Shown: positions 1 through 10,260 of the stretch, in pieces | Layout: each line of letters begins with the position of its first letter | How positions within the stretch are numbered: position 1 is the stretch's first letter | Assembly: GCF_043641665.1 (NCBI RefSeq) | Contig: NC_092180.1 | Coordinates: 30,947,445 to 31,011,444, forward strand | Source of the DNA: Enoplosus armatus | Lineage: Eukaryota > Chordata > Actinopteri > Centrarchiformes > Enoplosidae | Direction of reading: 5' to 3' | Length of the DNA stretch: 64,000 nt | Position numbers and translations under genes: made by a program | The notes under the pieces: generated by a model | The model's database searches: none | What the model was told of the DNA's origin: nothing | Seen by the model: the letters and a program-made list of their open reading frames with translations, nothing else

Positions 1-406
1 GTGGGACAGTATCTTTTCCAGCTCCTCAAAATATGGGCATGTTGTCCTTGAACGCCCGCTTTTGTTGTCATGTTGTTATTGTTATCTTTTACTTTATGAT
101 AAGCCATCTTTAGATGTTTTATTTTCCATTGGCATTGCAGCCAGGTGTGCGGCCAACCACTGTTCTTCCATTTGTTTTGAAAATGTCTTCATAAATTGAC
201 CTATTTCTGTCCAGTTTTGCTTGTACAGCACTGTCACCCCATAATGCCATCAAGCATTTAGTTTCCCGGTGGCTCCAGGGACGTGATGTATGCAGTTTCT
301 CTTCAAGTGTCTGATGCAGCCCTATTTTACTATCTGTCAGGATTTTGAAATCCTCAAACCTGATCCTGCAGGTAAATATGTTTGTGGCTCCAATATGTTC
401 TATCAT
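1..406 (-). pseudogene. SANT/Myb-like (trihelix, MSANTD-type) DNA-binding domain pseudogene, cut by the window edge
   Basis: The minus-strand frame opened at 406 reads RPWSHRETKCLMALWGD followed by SAVQAKLD and IYEDI. This is the W..E....L..LWGD..VQ..L....IY..I pattern of the Myb/SANT-like domain (Myb_DNA-bind_4) found in MSANTD proteins, SCAN-zinc-finger proteins and Harbinger-related elements. After about residue 85 the homology continues in another frame (QWKIKHLKMAYHKVKDNN, about 60-140) and then in a third frame (RTTCPYFEELEKIL, about 1-60), which matches the family's KVKDNN...CP.FEELD.IL ending. At least two frameshifts therefore break the domain, and it runs off the left edge. The frames and motifs are seen; the family name is from memory. 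It may be a decayed host gene or a transposon-borne DNA-binding gene. Function today is unlikely. Confidence 0.65.
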
Positions 407-619
407 GACTTGCCATTCTCTTTACATCATATTTTATTGCTTGATTTGTAACTTGTAACTGTTTTCTTTTACATTTTACTCACATGCCTCGACACACGTC
501 ACGTTATAATCTCTTAATCAACCAGCTGTTTTGGCCTTCAGAGCTCCCACTGACGATGTGATTTATTCCGTCACTGCAGAACCCCCTCCGAGCCCACCCT
601 CGTACATTAATCACAATGA

Positions 620-1107
620 AACAGCCAACAGGGAGGAGGTTTATTTAAATTTTTTTACAGTTTCAAAATAATTTAAAAAAAAAAGGAAAAAGGCTCCTTG
701 CAAAAGTTTGGGAAACCTGTCAGTTAGTACTCGGAAAGATTATTCGGCCTCCTTGCGTGCACGGCAAGTTTCAGATCTCTCCGCAGATTTTCAATAATGC
801 TCAAGTCTGGGGACTGTGGTGGCATTTCCAAAATTTTGCATTTGCAAGCTGTTATAGCTGCCAGAGGAGGAGTCACAAAGTACTAACTGACAGGTTTCCC
901 AAACTTTTGGACGGGGCCTTTTTCCTTTTTTTTTAAAATTATTTTGAAACTGTAAAAAATTGAAATGAAAACTGATCTTTAAAATTTGAAGAAATGTGTC
1001 ATGTTTAACTTTGTACCATTTACAGGTCAGGTTAGCTTCTGTTCATTTAGATATTCATCGTAAAAGGCGTTTTTGAGTAGAGTTGCCCAAATTTTTGCAC
1101 CTCACTG
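620..1107 (-). mobile_element. Decayed Tc1-like DNA transposon relic with an 80-bp inverted repeat
   Basis: The minus strand at about 731-846 reads MPPQSPDLSIIENLRRDL and then KLAVHARRPNNLSE, the C-terminal catalytic-E region of a Tc1-like transposase (PDLN.IENLW.DLK..V..R.P.N). It is flanked by near-perfect inverted arms at about 650-730 and 880-958. The right side continues for 150 bases to a terminus GCACCTCACTG at 1097-1107, typical of a Tc1-type end. No matching outer terminus is seen on the left, so that end is probably lost. The element has lost most of its transposase. Confidence 0.65.
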
Positions 1108-1500
1108 AAGATCAAGCAGAGGGTGGAGAATCGCGGCAGACCTCGCGTGGTCTGTGAACCCAGCAGGGACTATACTTCCTGCCACAGCAGCTGCTGGTGA
1201 ACCTTTACCCGTGCCACCATCGAGAGCCTCCTCAGCCACTGCTGCACGGTGTGGTACGGCAGCCGCACTGCGGAAGACCTGCAAGGGATCTGCAACGGGT
1301 GGTGAAGGTGGCTCAGCGGGTCACTGGGACTACACTACCGCCTTCTGAAGGACATTTACACCGGTCGACTACAAAGGAAAGCCGTGTTACAAAAGGACAA
1401 TTCCACTCTGCACACTGTCTGTTTGCCCCCCTCCCCTCTGGATTCGATGACGTTTGAGTTTCCGTACTTTTATTTATTAAAATAAAGCATGAAAGTAAAA
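1108..1500 (+). mobile_element. LINE fragment: end of the reverse-transcriptase ORF plus 3' tail
   Basis: Plus-strand frames read RATIESLLSHCCTVWYGS and then, in a shifted frame, LQRVVKVAQRVTGTTLPP and GHLHRSTTKESR. This is the conserved region after the RT domain of CR1/L2/Rex1-type LINEs (TIES.L..CITVW.G......LQRVV..A..ITG..LP). At least one frameshift separates the pieces. The stretch ends in a polyadenylation-like TTAAAATAAAGC near 1478-1490. It is 5'-truncated and dead, and abuts the Tc1 relic on its left. Confidence 0.7.
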
Positions 1501-2019
1501 TGCATCCCTTCCCGTTTTCCACTTGACTTTGTCTAGAGAATGACTCACCAGACTCTTGCAGGTGCTGACACGCAGCAAATGTAAAAGCCTTCTTAAAATA
1601 GCCGTTGAATCACTATAGTGAGGTATGACTTGGATATAGAGGAAAGAAGGTCATGTATTTATAGGAAAATATTATTCATTATAGCTGTAGTAATTACCAG
1701 TGTTTACTAGTTTGTTTGTTTTTGGCGTCAGGGCACATTGAGACATTTTAGACAGAAACAGAAGAAGATGAGAGACGTGGATGCATGGACACGGTGGACT
1801 CCCTCCGTCGGGGGGGGGGGGGTCACATGTTTGCACGTGTGCATGTGTCAGCTGGTAAGCATATTCAGCAGGTCAGAGTGACAGTGGGATAATCCAAGCT
1901 GACAGGGCAGCAGAGCAACGGAGAACCACCATGCCAGCCCGTTACGCAACACAAGGCAGCTCAGCACCAGCAGCGACTTCAAAGTGACACGATTATACAA
2001 CGTCTTCTCTCTCTCTCTT

Positions 2020-2066
<47 letters not shown>

Positions 2067-2593
2067 CGAGAGAGACACATTCGGAAAAAGAAAAAAAGAA
2101 ATATTCAAAAAATCTAATTAGAATCTGTTTTGACATTATCGTCTGATGTACTTCACCAAATATGTTTGTATTTCATTCAGGAACAGCGTCTAGGGGGTGA
2201 AATCAAAGTGGTGATGATATTAGCTGATTCTAATCTGAGCTTCAAACGCTGCGCTGCTGCTTTCAGCACGGGCTATCAGAGGCACAACTTCAAGCTGTTC
2301 AAAGGAGAAAAGTTTCCTTATCAAAATGCTCCGCTAAAATTAACTGCAAAAACACGAGTCAAGTATTTCACGAGCCCTGCTGCAAACGCGATTTCATGAC
2401 AAAAGGGACATTTCAATGGGTTTGTGGATTCTCTGTACGTCGGCTTGTTCATTCTGAGCCTGTTGAGTCAAGAGTTTCCCCACCAGTGGTGAGGACTACA
2501 GCGGGCAACATCAGTCAGTGTTTGGTCCAGATTTTTTTATGAAAGGTGCTGTGGCGCGTCATGATCCCCGCAGGATGGACTCTTAACGTTCGT
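1501..2593. other. Intergenic stretch, no gene seen
   Basis: Contains a 13-base G tract (1810-1822) and a TG microsatellite (2022-2062). ORFs here are short and lack recognisable motifs. Nothing else is supported. Confidence 0.6.
2022..2062. repeat. (TG)n microsatellite
   Basis: About 20 uninterrupted TG units, preceded by a short CT run and followed by GCGAGCGAGAGAGA. Confidence 0.95.
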
Positions 2594-2880
2594 AATTCAA
2601 TTTCATTTTAATTTCAATTATATTTATGAATCTCATGACGCATATAAAGCAGGTGTAGACCGTACTCTTCATAATATTATTACAGAGACCCAACAGTTGC
2701 CCCCATGAGCAAGCACTATGGCGATCAGTGGCAATGGAAAAACGTCCTTTTAAGAGGCGGAAACCTCCAGCAGAACCAGGACTCTGGGTGGGCGGTCATC
2801 TGCTTTGACCGGTTGGGTTGGAGGAAGAGAGAGAGAGACACAAACAGACAGAGATGCACAGAAACAACAATAGAAATATG
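2594..2880 (-). repeat. Teleost interspersed repeat tail, copy 1
   Basis: The minus strand carries the block TCTGCTGGAGGTTTCCGCC, a CTTTTAAAAGG-like box, GTTGGGTCTCTGTAAT and AAGAGTACGGTCTACACC, in the same order as the copies at 8895-9184, 12370-13190, 23205-23397 and 62262-62360. The distal end is AT-rich (AATTGAAATTAAAATG). This is a very common fish repeat 3' end. I attribute it to an L2-like LINE or a non-autonomous relative by general familiarity, not by a search. Confidence 0.65.
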
Positions 2881-5077
2881 ACTAATAGTAGATAAATATA
2901 TAACATTATATATGAAAAGCCGATCTTTTGGGCAGTTTGCCATTGCTTGAAATGACACGACAAATCCACCTTCAAACTGCCGTGTAGAAATCACAATTAT
3001 TGTCCGTGCGCATTTCCTCCCTGCTTTTAATCTGCTTTGACTGATTTTTGTTTTTTTTTGGTGTCTGTGTCACCTGATGAATGTCGGTCCAGTATTCTCT
3101 CTCCGTTAGCTCTGTTTTTGGTCTCCACCACCTACTGAGGGAAGAATCTGGCTCTTAAGCTGCTAAATGTTCACCAGCTGGTTTCTAACTGCGTCTGTCC
3201 GCCGTTTGCCGCTGAGCAGGCGGGCTCTTTTCAGCTTTTACTCTGAAAACAGTAAGCGCAATATGAGAGCGGCGATAGAGTGCACCAAAACGAGCTAAAG
3301 AATGAGCTGAAAGACGCTAAAAACACCGTGGAGCTGAGGGGAGCTGCAGGGTCAGAGGCGACACCGTTCACATTACAGCACTCATTCAGTTCACTGTTCA
3401 ATGAAAAGTTCAATTCATAAGCAATAAAAAAAAAACATTGGTCCATCGCAAACGCTGCAGTCTTACCTGGTGTGGTATGACCAGTTAGCTTGATTTGTTG
3501 TTGCCTGTGTAGTTGCTGTGGTTGTCATTGTGTTGGTGCTCAGGTTTGCATTCTGTTGAAGTGTAAAACGTTCTAAAGTGTAAAATGTTGTTAATAACTA
3601 TTACTTATAAATGATCCCAGCCATTCAGATCAATGCAAAAACCATGGATGTCGCTCAGCGCTCGGCATGACGCCTCTATACCCCCAGCTCTGACTTCCAG
3701 CGTCCCTGCATAATGTTCAGCAATATCCCATCATGCAATATGATGCATGTGCATGTGAAACACATTTGTATCACTTGTTCACTTTCAACCAACTTCCATT
3801 AAAAGCAGTACGGTTCTGAGAGGCCTTGCTAACGGACAGACAAACAAATAAGGCCAAAAACCTCCTTTGGCAAAGGAAGGAGTCTCCAGCTGCGAACAGA
3901 TATGCACCTCACTGACCCGGCTGACTTCACTGCAGCAACCCGGCGAGTTGTCTAACTGTGGTGCCCGGAGGAAATGTCCTCATTATTACATTATTAATTC
4001 AATATGACAGTGGGAATTCTGCTGTGCATCTTCTTTAATTAAATCCAATAGCATCCAAACTGCTTATTTAAAAGAAAAAAGAAAGAAAACTCTATTTTCC
4101 AGTCGTGGTTATGACTAATGCCTGTTCTGATAAATGTTTGATTGGTTGTCAGGACTTGATCGAATGGTCTAAAAGTAGACTTCCTTTGAAACTCATTGCT
4201 AGTGGTTACTAAGGGCGGTGGTTGAAGTAGTAATTGTAATTGCGAAGGTTACGCGCTGTACCAGTCCGGCTCGGAGCAGAGGAGGGGGAAAAAAGGCAGG
4301 TCTGCATGCGCCGAGAAAACATGTTGAACAATGTTTGAATTATTAAAACGCGGGAAAAGTGTAAAAATATAAACATTGTTGAATATGTGCAAAGTTAATG
4401 ATGACATAGAGTTTAACCACTGATCACAGGGCTGACACATATAGAAGGAAATGCCTACGGACAACTGAACACTTGTTAAACCCCTCCCCCAAACAGTAAC
4501 TGTCCAATCAGAGCTAAGCAACCATAACGAGGCACAATCGGTTTGTCTGTTGGGATTTCTCCACCCGCTGAAGCGATGTGCACGAGGCTGTAGCCGAGAT
4601 ACTCAAATACTCAGCGGGTCGTTGGAGCGCAGGAGCTCTAACGGTACAGTGCAAACGTCACCATGCCAGCAGGTAATAGTACTTCCAAGGATGCATGTCA
4701 GCTAACTGCATGACTTTGTTTGGTTACAGGAACACATCCGTGTGGGAGCCAGCGTAAAGGCCGCGTTTCCCCCATTCACTTCTATATTGAAGCCCCTATG
4801 ACGGACTGCTGCTCCGAGTTCATCTTTGGATGACGTACCCGCTCGGCCACGTGGCCCGGGTCTGACACCTGAAGTTGCTCATCGTCCTCACACAAAACTC
4901 TGGGAGGGAAGAAAAAACAAATCTGATTTTTAAAATGCCACTTAAAATACTTATTTTTATGTTAGACTGTAGCAGTTGTTGTTTTTTCTCCACTTCTTCT
5001 TTTATTAATGAGTGACGCGCGCAGATCAGCCACTTCTACATCCTCCTTGCCTGCCTGACATTCACCTGTCTCGAAAC
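2881..5077. other. Intergenic stretch, no gene seen
   Basis: Mixed-composition DNA with short ORFs that lack motifs. No tRNA, long repeat or splice-flanked coding exon could be supported. Confidence 0.5.
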
Positions 5078-5165
5078 TTTTGCAGCTTAATCAGGACAAG
5101 ATGGAGGTTCTTGTATTTGGTCCTCCCAAAGACAAACTAAACTGTAACTCTAGGATAAACTTGGA
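5078..5165 (+). mobile_element. Short LINE reverse-transcriptase fragment
   Basis: One plus frame reads LQLNQDKMEVLVFGPPKDKL. This matches the conserved segment after the catalytic YADD box of L2/Maui-type LINEs (FL.LN..KTEVL.FGP). The minus-strand fragment near 25,900 carries the same segment as FLQLSQNKTEVLIFGP. No longer homology is visible on either side. Confidence 0.6.
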
Positions 5166-5391
5166 AGCATATCAGCTCTAGTTGTTGTTGTTGTTGTTGT
5201 GCTGTCGGAGTCAGTGTAAGGGGATTATTGTAAAATCAGACTTTCTCTAGCTAAGGCATATAGATTTAATTTAAATTTAATAAAAAAAAAAGGAGATAAT
5301 CACTGTTGTGATCCTTCAGATCAGATAGTGACAGCTACCAGTGGTGGTGGTGGTCAGCAAAACACAAAGCTTAATTTATACCGTAAGCACT

Positions 5392-5434
5392 CACACACAC
5401 ACTCGCACACACATGCACACACACACACGCACAC
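5392..5434. repeat. (AC)n-rich microsatellite
   Basis: Interrupted CA repeat (CACACACACTCGCACACACATGCACACACA...). The open frames across it are artefacts of the repeat. Confidence 0.9.
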
Positions 5435-6225
5435 CCTGAAATGGAGGGCCTCAGCCAATCCCTGGGGGAATATCCTGATTAAGGCCTGTTGCCAATATGC
5501 TCCAGCGTCTCGCCTGAGGATTGCGGAGAAAGGATCTGAGGAAGCAGACACACCGTACTAATGGCTGTAAGACGACGCGCTGAGTGAGGAGAGGGACAAA
5601 ACAAACCCTTCACGCGGATCAATGGAGAGGGGGAGGCGAGGATTTAGTCCGCCACTCAGATGTGCTAATTGGAATTAAACCGGTAACCCGGCTGAATCAT
5701 TTCCTCTGAGCTTCTCGTGGCTTTCTATGAACACATGCATCCACACGCCACAGACCTCACAAAAGGCACGCTACAGTGACTGCGACCACGGCGAAGGAAG
5801 AAAAAGCACGGGCGTAATTGATAACATTAATGATGGCTCATCATTCACGCAGGCGGCCGTGATTGTGAGTGCATCATGACAGTCTTCAGTTACACCTGTC
5901 TAGATCAGCAGATGGATTAGTACGTGTTTTGGAGGCTCTCACCGGACTCCTTACAGAGCCTGACGACGTATTTTCTTCCCGTGAGTGATGGGCTCCTACA
6001 TGAGCACAGTTTTGGATCAAACCACAGCCACGCAGTCCTGATTTATTTATTTTTATTACATGTGTCTTATACACAAGCTAGGTGGGAACAATGAGGGGCA
6101 GGTGAAACTACTCAGGGCAGGTGCAGACAATCACACAGGCGGAACTCCATTGTTGCCCAATAACTATTAAAACGCATAAATGAGCCACACTGTTGCACTG
6201 GGTGACATGTTCCTTAATTACCATC

Positions 6226-6260
<35 letters not shown>
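6226..6260. repeat. (AC)n microsatellite
   Basis: About 17 uninterrupted AC units, with a second short AC run at about 6284-6296. Confidence 0.95.
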
Positions 6261-6262
<2 letters not shown>

Positions 6263-6774
6263 TAGTTTATTTGGACTCGATCCCACACACACACACGCCG
6301 TTCTTCTGCCCCAAAACACTCACTGGAGCAAAAGTGTGGAATGGCCGCTGAAAATAGTCCCCAGCAAATGCACTAGTCCTTCCTGTTTGAGTAGCGATTC
6401 AGTACACTACACTACAGTGAGCAGCTGTTTTACGACAACACAGAGCCTTTCTAAAAATGAAACTACATATTTGCGAGGTGATGTGTTGACTATAAGAAAA
6501 ACACAGAATACGTCTAGTCGTCTACTTTAAAACACAACATTGTTCATTGCTTTTTTAAGTGAAGAAATGGAGAATAAGTGAATTAATTAGCTGAATAAAA
6601 GAATTAAATTAAATAAAAGGAAGGACTTAATACAGAGAACTCAAATAATACAAGTTTACTCACCCAATTACACTCATGTGTGATCAATGATACTGAAATG
6701 ATACCATTGGGATTTGCTTGGAGTCTATCAGAGTGGGATATTTAACCAATACTGTTCTATTCTATAATCACATA

Positions 6775-8308
6775 CAGTGCTGTGAAAAAGTATTTGCCCC
6801 CTTCCTGATTTCTTATATTTTTGCATATTTGTCACACTTAAATGTTTCAGATCATCAAACACATTTTAATATTAGATAACCAGAGTAAATACAAAAGTTT
6901 TTAAATGATGATTTCATTTTATTAAGGGAAAAAAGCTACCCAAACCTACCTGGCCCTATGTGAAAAAGTAATTGCCCCCCCTTGTTAAATCATGAATTAA
7001 CTGTGATTAACCACATTTTTTGGAAAGCTGAGTTCAATTTCACTAGCCACACCCAGGCCTGATTACTGCCAGACCTGTTGAATCAAGAAATCACTTAAAT
7101 AGAACCTGTCTGACAAAATGAAGCATGCCGAGTTCTAAAAAAAAGTCAACAACAGATGAGAAAGAAAGTCATTGACATCTATCAGTCTAGAAAGGGTTAC
7201 AAAGCCATTTCTAAGGCTTTGGGACTCCAGCGAACCACGGTGAGAGCCATTATCCACAAATGGAGAAAACTTGGAACAGTGGTTCCCAGGGGTGGCCAGC
7301 CTACCAAAATGACTCCAAGAGCGCATCGACGACTCATCCAGGAGGTCACAAAAGAACCAAGAACAACATCTAAAGAACTGCAGGCTTCACTTGCCTCAGT
7401 TAAGGTCAGTGTCCATGATTCAACAATAAGAAAGAGACTGGGCAAAAATGGTGTCCTCGTCTCACATTTGCCAACAAACATCTTGATGATCCCCAAGACT
7501 TTTGGGAAAATATTCTGTGGGCTGACGAGACAAAAGTTGAACTTTTTGGAAGGTGTGCGTCCCGTTACATCTGGCGTAAAACTAACAGCATTTCATGAAA
7601 AGAACATCATACCAACAGTCAAACGTGGTGGTGGTAGTGTGATGGTCTGGGGCTGCTTTGCTGCTTCAGGACCTGGACAACTTGCCGTAATTGATGGAAC
7701 CATGAATTCTGCTCCCTACCAGAAAATCCTGAAGAAGAATATCCGGCCATCAGTTCGAGACCTCAAGCTCAAGCGCACTTGGGTTATGCAGCAGGACAAT
7801 GATCCGAAACACACCAGCAAGTCCACCTCTGAATGGCTTAAAAATAACAAAATGAAGGTTTTGGAGTGGTCTAGTTACAGTCCGGACTTAAATCCAATTG
7901 AGATGCTGTGGCATGACCTTAAACAGGCCGTTCATGCTCGAAAACCCTCCAATGTGGCTGAATTAAAACAATTCTGCAAAGAAGAGCGGGCCAAAATTCC
8001 TCCACAGCGATGTAAAAGACTCATTGCCAGTTATCGCAAACGCTTGATTGCAGTTGTTGCCGCCGAGGGTGGCACAACCAGTTATTAGGTCTAGGGGGCA
8101 ATTACTTTTTCACATAGGGCCAGGTAGATTTGGATAGCTTTTTTCCCTTAATAAAATGAAATCATCATTTAAAAACTGCATTTGGTATTTACTCTGGTTA
8201 TCTTTGTCTAATATTAAAATGTGTTAGATGATCTGAAACATTTAAGTGTGACAAATATGCAAAAAAATAAGAAATCAGGAAGGGGGCAAATACTTTTTCA
8301 CAGCACTG
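6775..8308 (+). mobile_element. Complete Tc1-like (DD34E) transposon with TA target duplication
   Basis: The left end TA|CAGTGCTGTGAAAAAG (TA at 6773-6774) and right end CTTTTTCACAGCACTG|TA (TA at 8309-8310) are inverted copies flanked by TA, as in Tc1/mariner insertions. The terminal inverted repeats are about 205-215 bp (6775-6980 and 8095-8308). Each holds an outer and an inner copy of a GTGAAAAAGTA-TTGCCCCC motif, an IR/DR arrangement like that of Sleeping Beauty-type elements. Total length is 1534 bp, close to the 1.6 kb usual for the family. The ends look well preserved while the gene is broken, suggesting a fairly young copy that could only move with transposase supplied from elsewhere. 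Confidence 0.93.
7156..8088 (+). pseudogene. Tc1-like transposase, internally frameshifted
   Basis: A 310-codon open frame. The N-terminal part has the paired-like helix-turn-helix region (KGYKAISKALGLQRTTVRAI, then HKWRKLGTV) and an NGV-ending second DNA-binding subdomain at about residue 98. At residues ~100-150 the frame is wrong: the normal FANKHLDDPQDFWENILWADE text, with the first catalytic Asp, lies in another frame (about 7467-7590), and a piece is missing before it. The correct frame returns for GGGSVMVWGCFAASG, QQDNDPKHTS (second Asp) and SPDLNPIEMLW (Glu). The Asp-Glu gap is 34 residues, hence DD34E. Losing the first Asp from the frame should make the protein inactive even though no stop codon interrupts it. 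The true start probably lay upstream, near 7119-7130, in another frame. Confidence 0.9.
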
Positions 8309-8546
8309 TAGCACTAAGGGGATGTTACTCTAGCTCCTCCTGTATGTATCTCAGAAAAGATCGCCAGATCTCATGGAGTTTGCCAGCTGAACCCTGCAGT
8401 AACCTTGAAGGGAAATGTATGAAGAGGATAAAGGAGCTGAGGAATTAAAAGGGAAAGCCTCACTTTTCTGGAGATTAAATTTCTGTCTAGAAGGTGTGTG
8501 TGTGTGGGGGGGGGGCCACATTTAGGTTTAGGACCTCTTTCAGAAG
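8309..8546. other. Short intergenic stretch
   Basis: Contains TG repeats running into a G tract (about 8492-8515). No gene seen. Confidence 0.5.
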
Positions 8547-8790
8547 TTGAGAGACAAACTGTGTGGGCTGTCCACTCTCTGGCCCTTCCTCAGCACCAGT
8601 CAAATTATTCCAGCTGGAATGACCCTCAAGGTCTTCACATTTAGCCTGCAGGTCCCTCAACTCGCCTTGAAGTTGGCCTACGGTGGTGTGGAGCTGGGTG
8701 ACCCAGTCGCCAGTGAAATCAGCAGCGCTCTCTAGCTCCGTCAGTCGGGTATCGAGTGAAGTTAGCGAGTTACTCGCTTCTCACAGAGTC
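8547..8790 (-). mobile_element. L1-type LINE ORF1 (coiled-coil) fragment
   Basis: The minus strand reads SLDTRLTELESAADFTGDW, then TTVGQLQGELRDLQAKCEDL followed by EGHSSWNN. This is the heptad-patterned coiled coil ending in the KCEDLEGRSRRNN-like block seen before the RNA-binding domain of L1/Tx1-type ORF1 proteins. Only about 75 codons are left, and the basic pair in the RRNN block is altered. The family reading rests on the motif and heptad pattern alone. Confidence 0.55.
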
Positions 8791-8894
8791 AATGTCCACT
8801 TTAATATCGCGGGGGCCCGCTTGACTCTCATCACTACACTTCTTATTTTTAGTCGTAGTTCTGTTACTATTAAAGCTGTTATTATATTATATAC

Positions 8895-8896
8895 CT

Positions 8897-8934
<38 letters not shown>

Positions 8935-9184
8935 CGACCGGTCAAAGCAGATGACCCCCCCCCACCCCCACCTAGAGTCTGCTTCTGCTCGAGGTTTCTG
9001 CCTCTTAAAAGGAAGTTTTTCCTTGCCACTGTCGCCAAAGTGCTTTCTCACAGTGGGACCTGTTGGGTCTCTGTAATAACATTATGAAGAGTCGGTCTTG
9101 ACCTGCTCTATTTTGTAAAGTGTCATGAGATGACTTTTGTTGTGATTTGGCGCCGTATAAATAAAACTGAATTGAATTGAATAT
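8895..9184 (+). repeat. Teleost interspersed repeat tail, copy 2
   Basis: Starts with a (CT)n run (8903-8929), then CCGGTCAAAGCAGATGACC, a CTGCTCGAGGTTTCTGCC box, GGAAGTTTTTCCTTGCCACT, CTGTTGGGTCTCTGTAATAA, AAGAGTCGGTCTTGACC and an end GATTTGGCGCCGTATAAATA with an (ACTGAATTGA)-type tail. This is the best-preserved plus-strand copy. It resembles the 3' end of an L2-like LINE family very common in fish. Confidence 0.75.
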
Positions 9185-10260
9185 AAAATAATCAGTGGTA
9201 AATACAGTGATCTGTTACATTAGGATACGTTGCATCACAAAAACTCCACTAACTCATCAACTTGAAGAATTGAAACGAAAAGAACAGTAAAGAAAGATAG
9301 CACAACAGAAGAACTGCGATACTGATGCATCACCCTGACAGCCTCTCTAGTCAAAGACAACTGGCTGCAGCGTTAGTGTCACACTGTATTTTTTTACGCC
9401 GAACTCAGGATTAAAACACAATTACTTAACAACAGAGTTGTAACAAGACATGACTGATTGCTTCTGTAGTAACATATAGCTCTTTTACAGTCTGATAGCT
9501 CATTGTTATTCTAATTCACACCATTAAAATGGTACGGCCAGTAATCAAAGTCCCTGTGGGGAAATGAATGTGAAATGTATGCACTCTGTGCATTGCATCG
9601 TTATTCCAGCGAGGATTTAGAGTCCTGCTGCCGGAGGTTTTAATGCGCGCCCATATCTTCTCTGCTAGAATAAGTGTCAGTGACCCCTTTTTGCTAATTA
9701 GGATTACATAATTACACAAGGCCTTCCACATCTCCAGTCAGGGCCCCATCCTCCCTCTTTAAGAGGCTCAACATTGTAAATTAATTTGTATTCAGTGCTG
9801 CTCTCCACCAGCCTCTGTCTGCTCCCAGCCCTGATCAATCAAGCGGCTGCATGTTGTGAAGAGGATCAATGGCTTCCATGTTTGTATTAATAGAAATCAA
9901 GAAATTGATGAGGCATAAATGTAATGCACTCTCAATAATATAGGCTTTGCCCCACGGAAAAGTTCTTTGTGGGTGGTATCGACTTCACTGAACCAGATCA
10001 AGAGCAAAAATAGAAAGGGGGGGGCACAAGGAGAAATGTGGACAGTGAAATGAGAGTGTGAATGGTAATAATGAAAGTGCTGGCTCTCAGACAGGCCATC
10101 TTACTTCCATCAGTGCCAATTTATTTGCTGCTGTTTCATCATTGTCTAATGCGGGGAGTTCAATCACCGCGCCGCCATTCTTAACCTCAACTAACACTCA
10201 TTTAAGATCATACATCTTTTCAAGGGAACATAATTTGTTCTAAATCATTCTGAAAATGAT
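9181..10260. promoter_or_regulatory. Candidate conserved non-coding (enhancer-like) block
   Basis: Between about 9500 and 10,250 the DNA is free of recognisable repeats and coding motifs but rich in homeodomain and related core words (GCTAATTAGGATTACATAATT, AAATTAATTTG, CAATTTATTTG). This is the texture of a developmental conserved non-coding element in a gene desert. Conservation cannot be judged from one sequence, so this is a pointer only. Confidence 0.25.

Larger units (their letters stand above)
5166..6774. other. Intergenic stretch with microsatellites and a possible conserved non-coding block
   Basis: Holds a short (GTT)n run near 5180, an (AC)n-rich tract at 5392-5434 and an (AC)n tract at 6226-6260. 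The part at about 5610-5880 is not repeat-like and has homeodomain-type AT motifs (GTAATTGATAAC, ATTAATGATGG), so it could be regulatory. No gene seen. Confidence 0.4.

Noticed and set aside
5328..5561. Opposing open frames over His-Thr or Cys-Val runs
   Set aside because: They are translations of the AC microsatellite.
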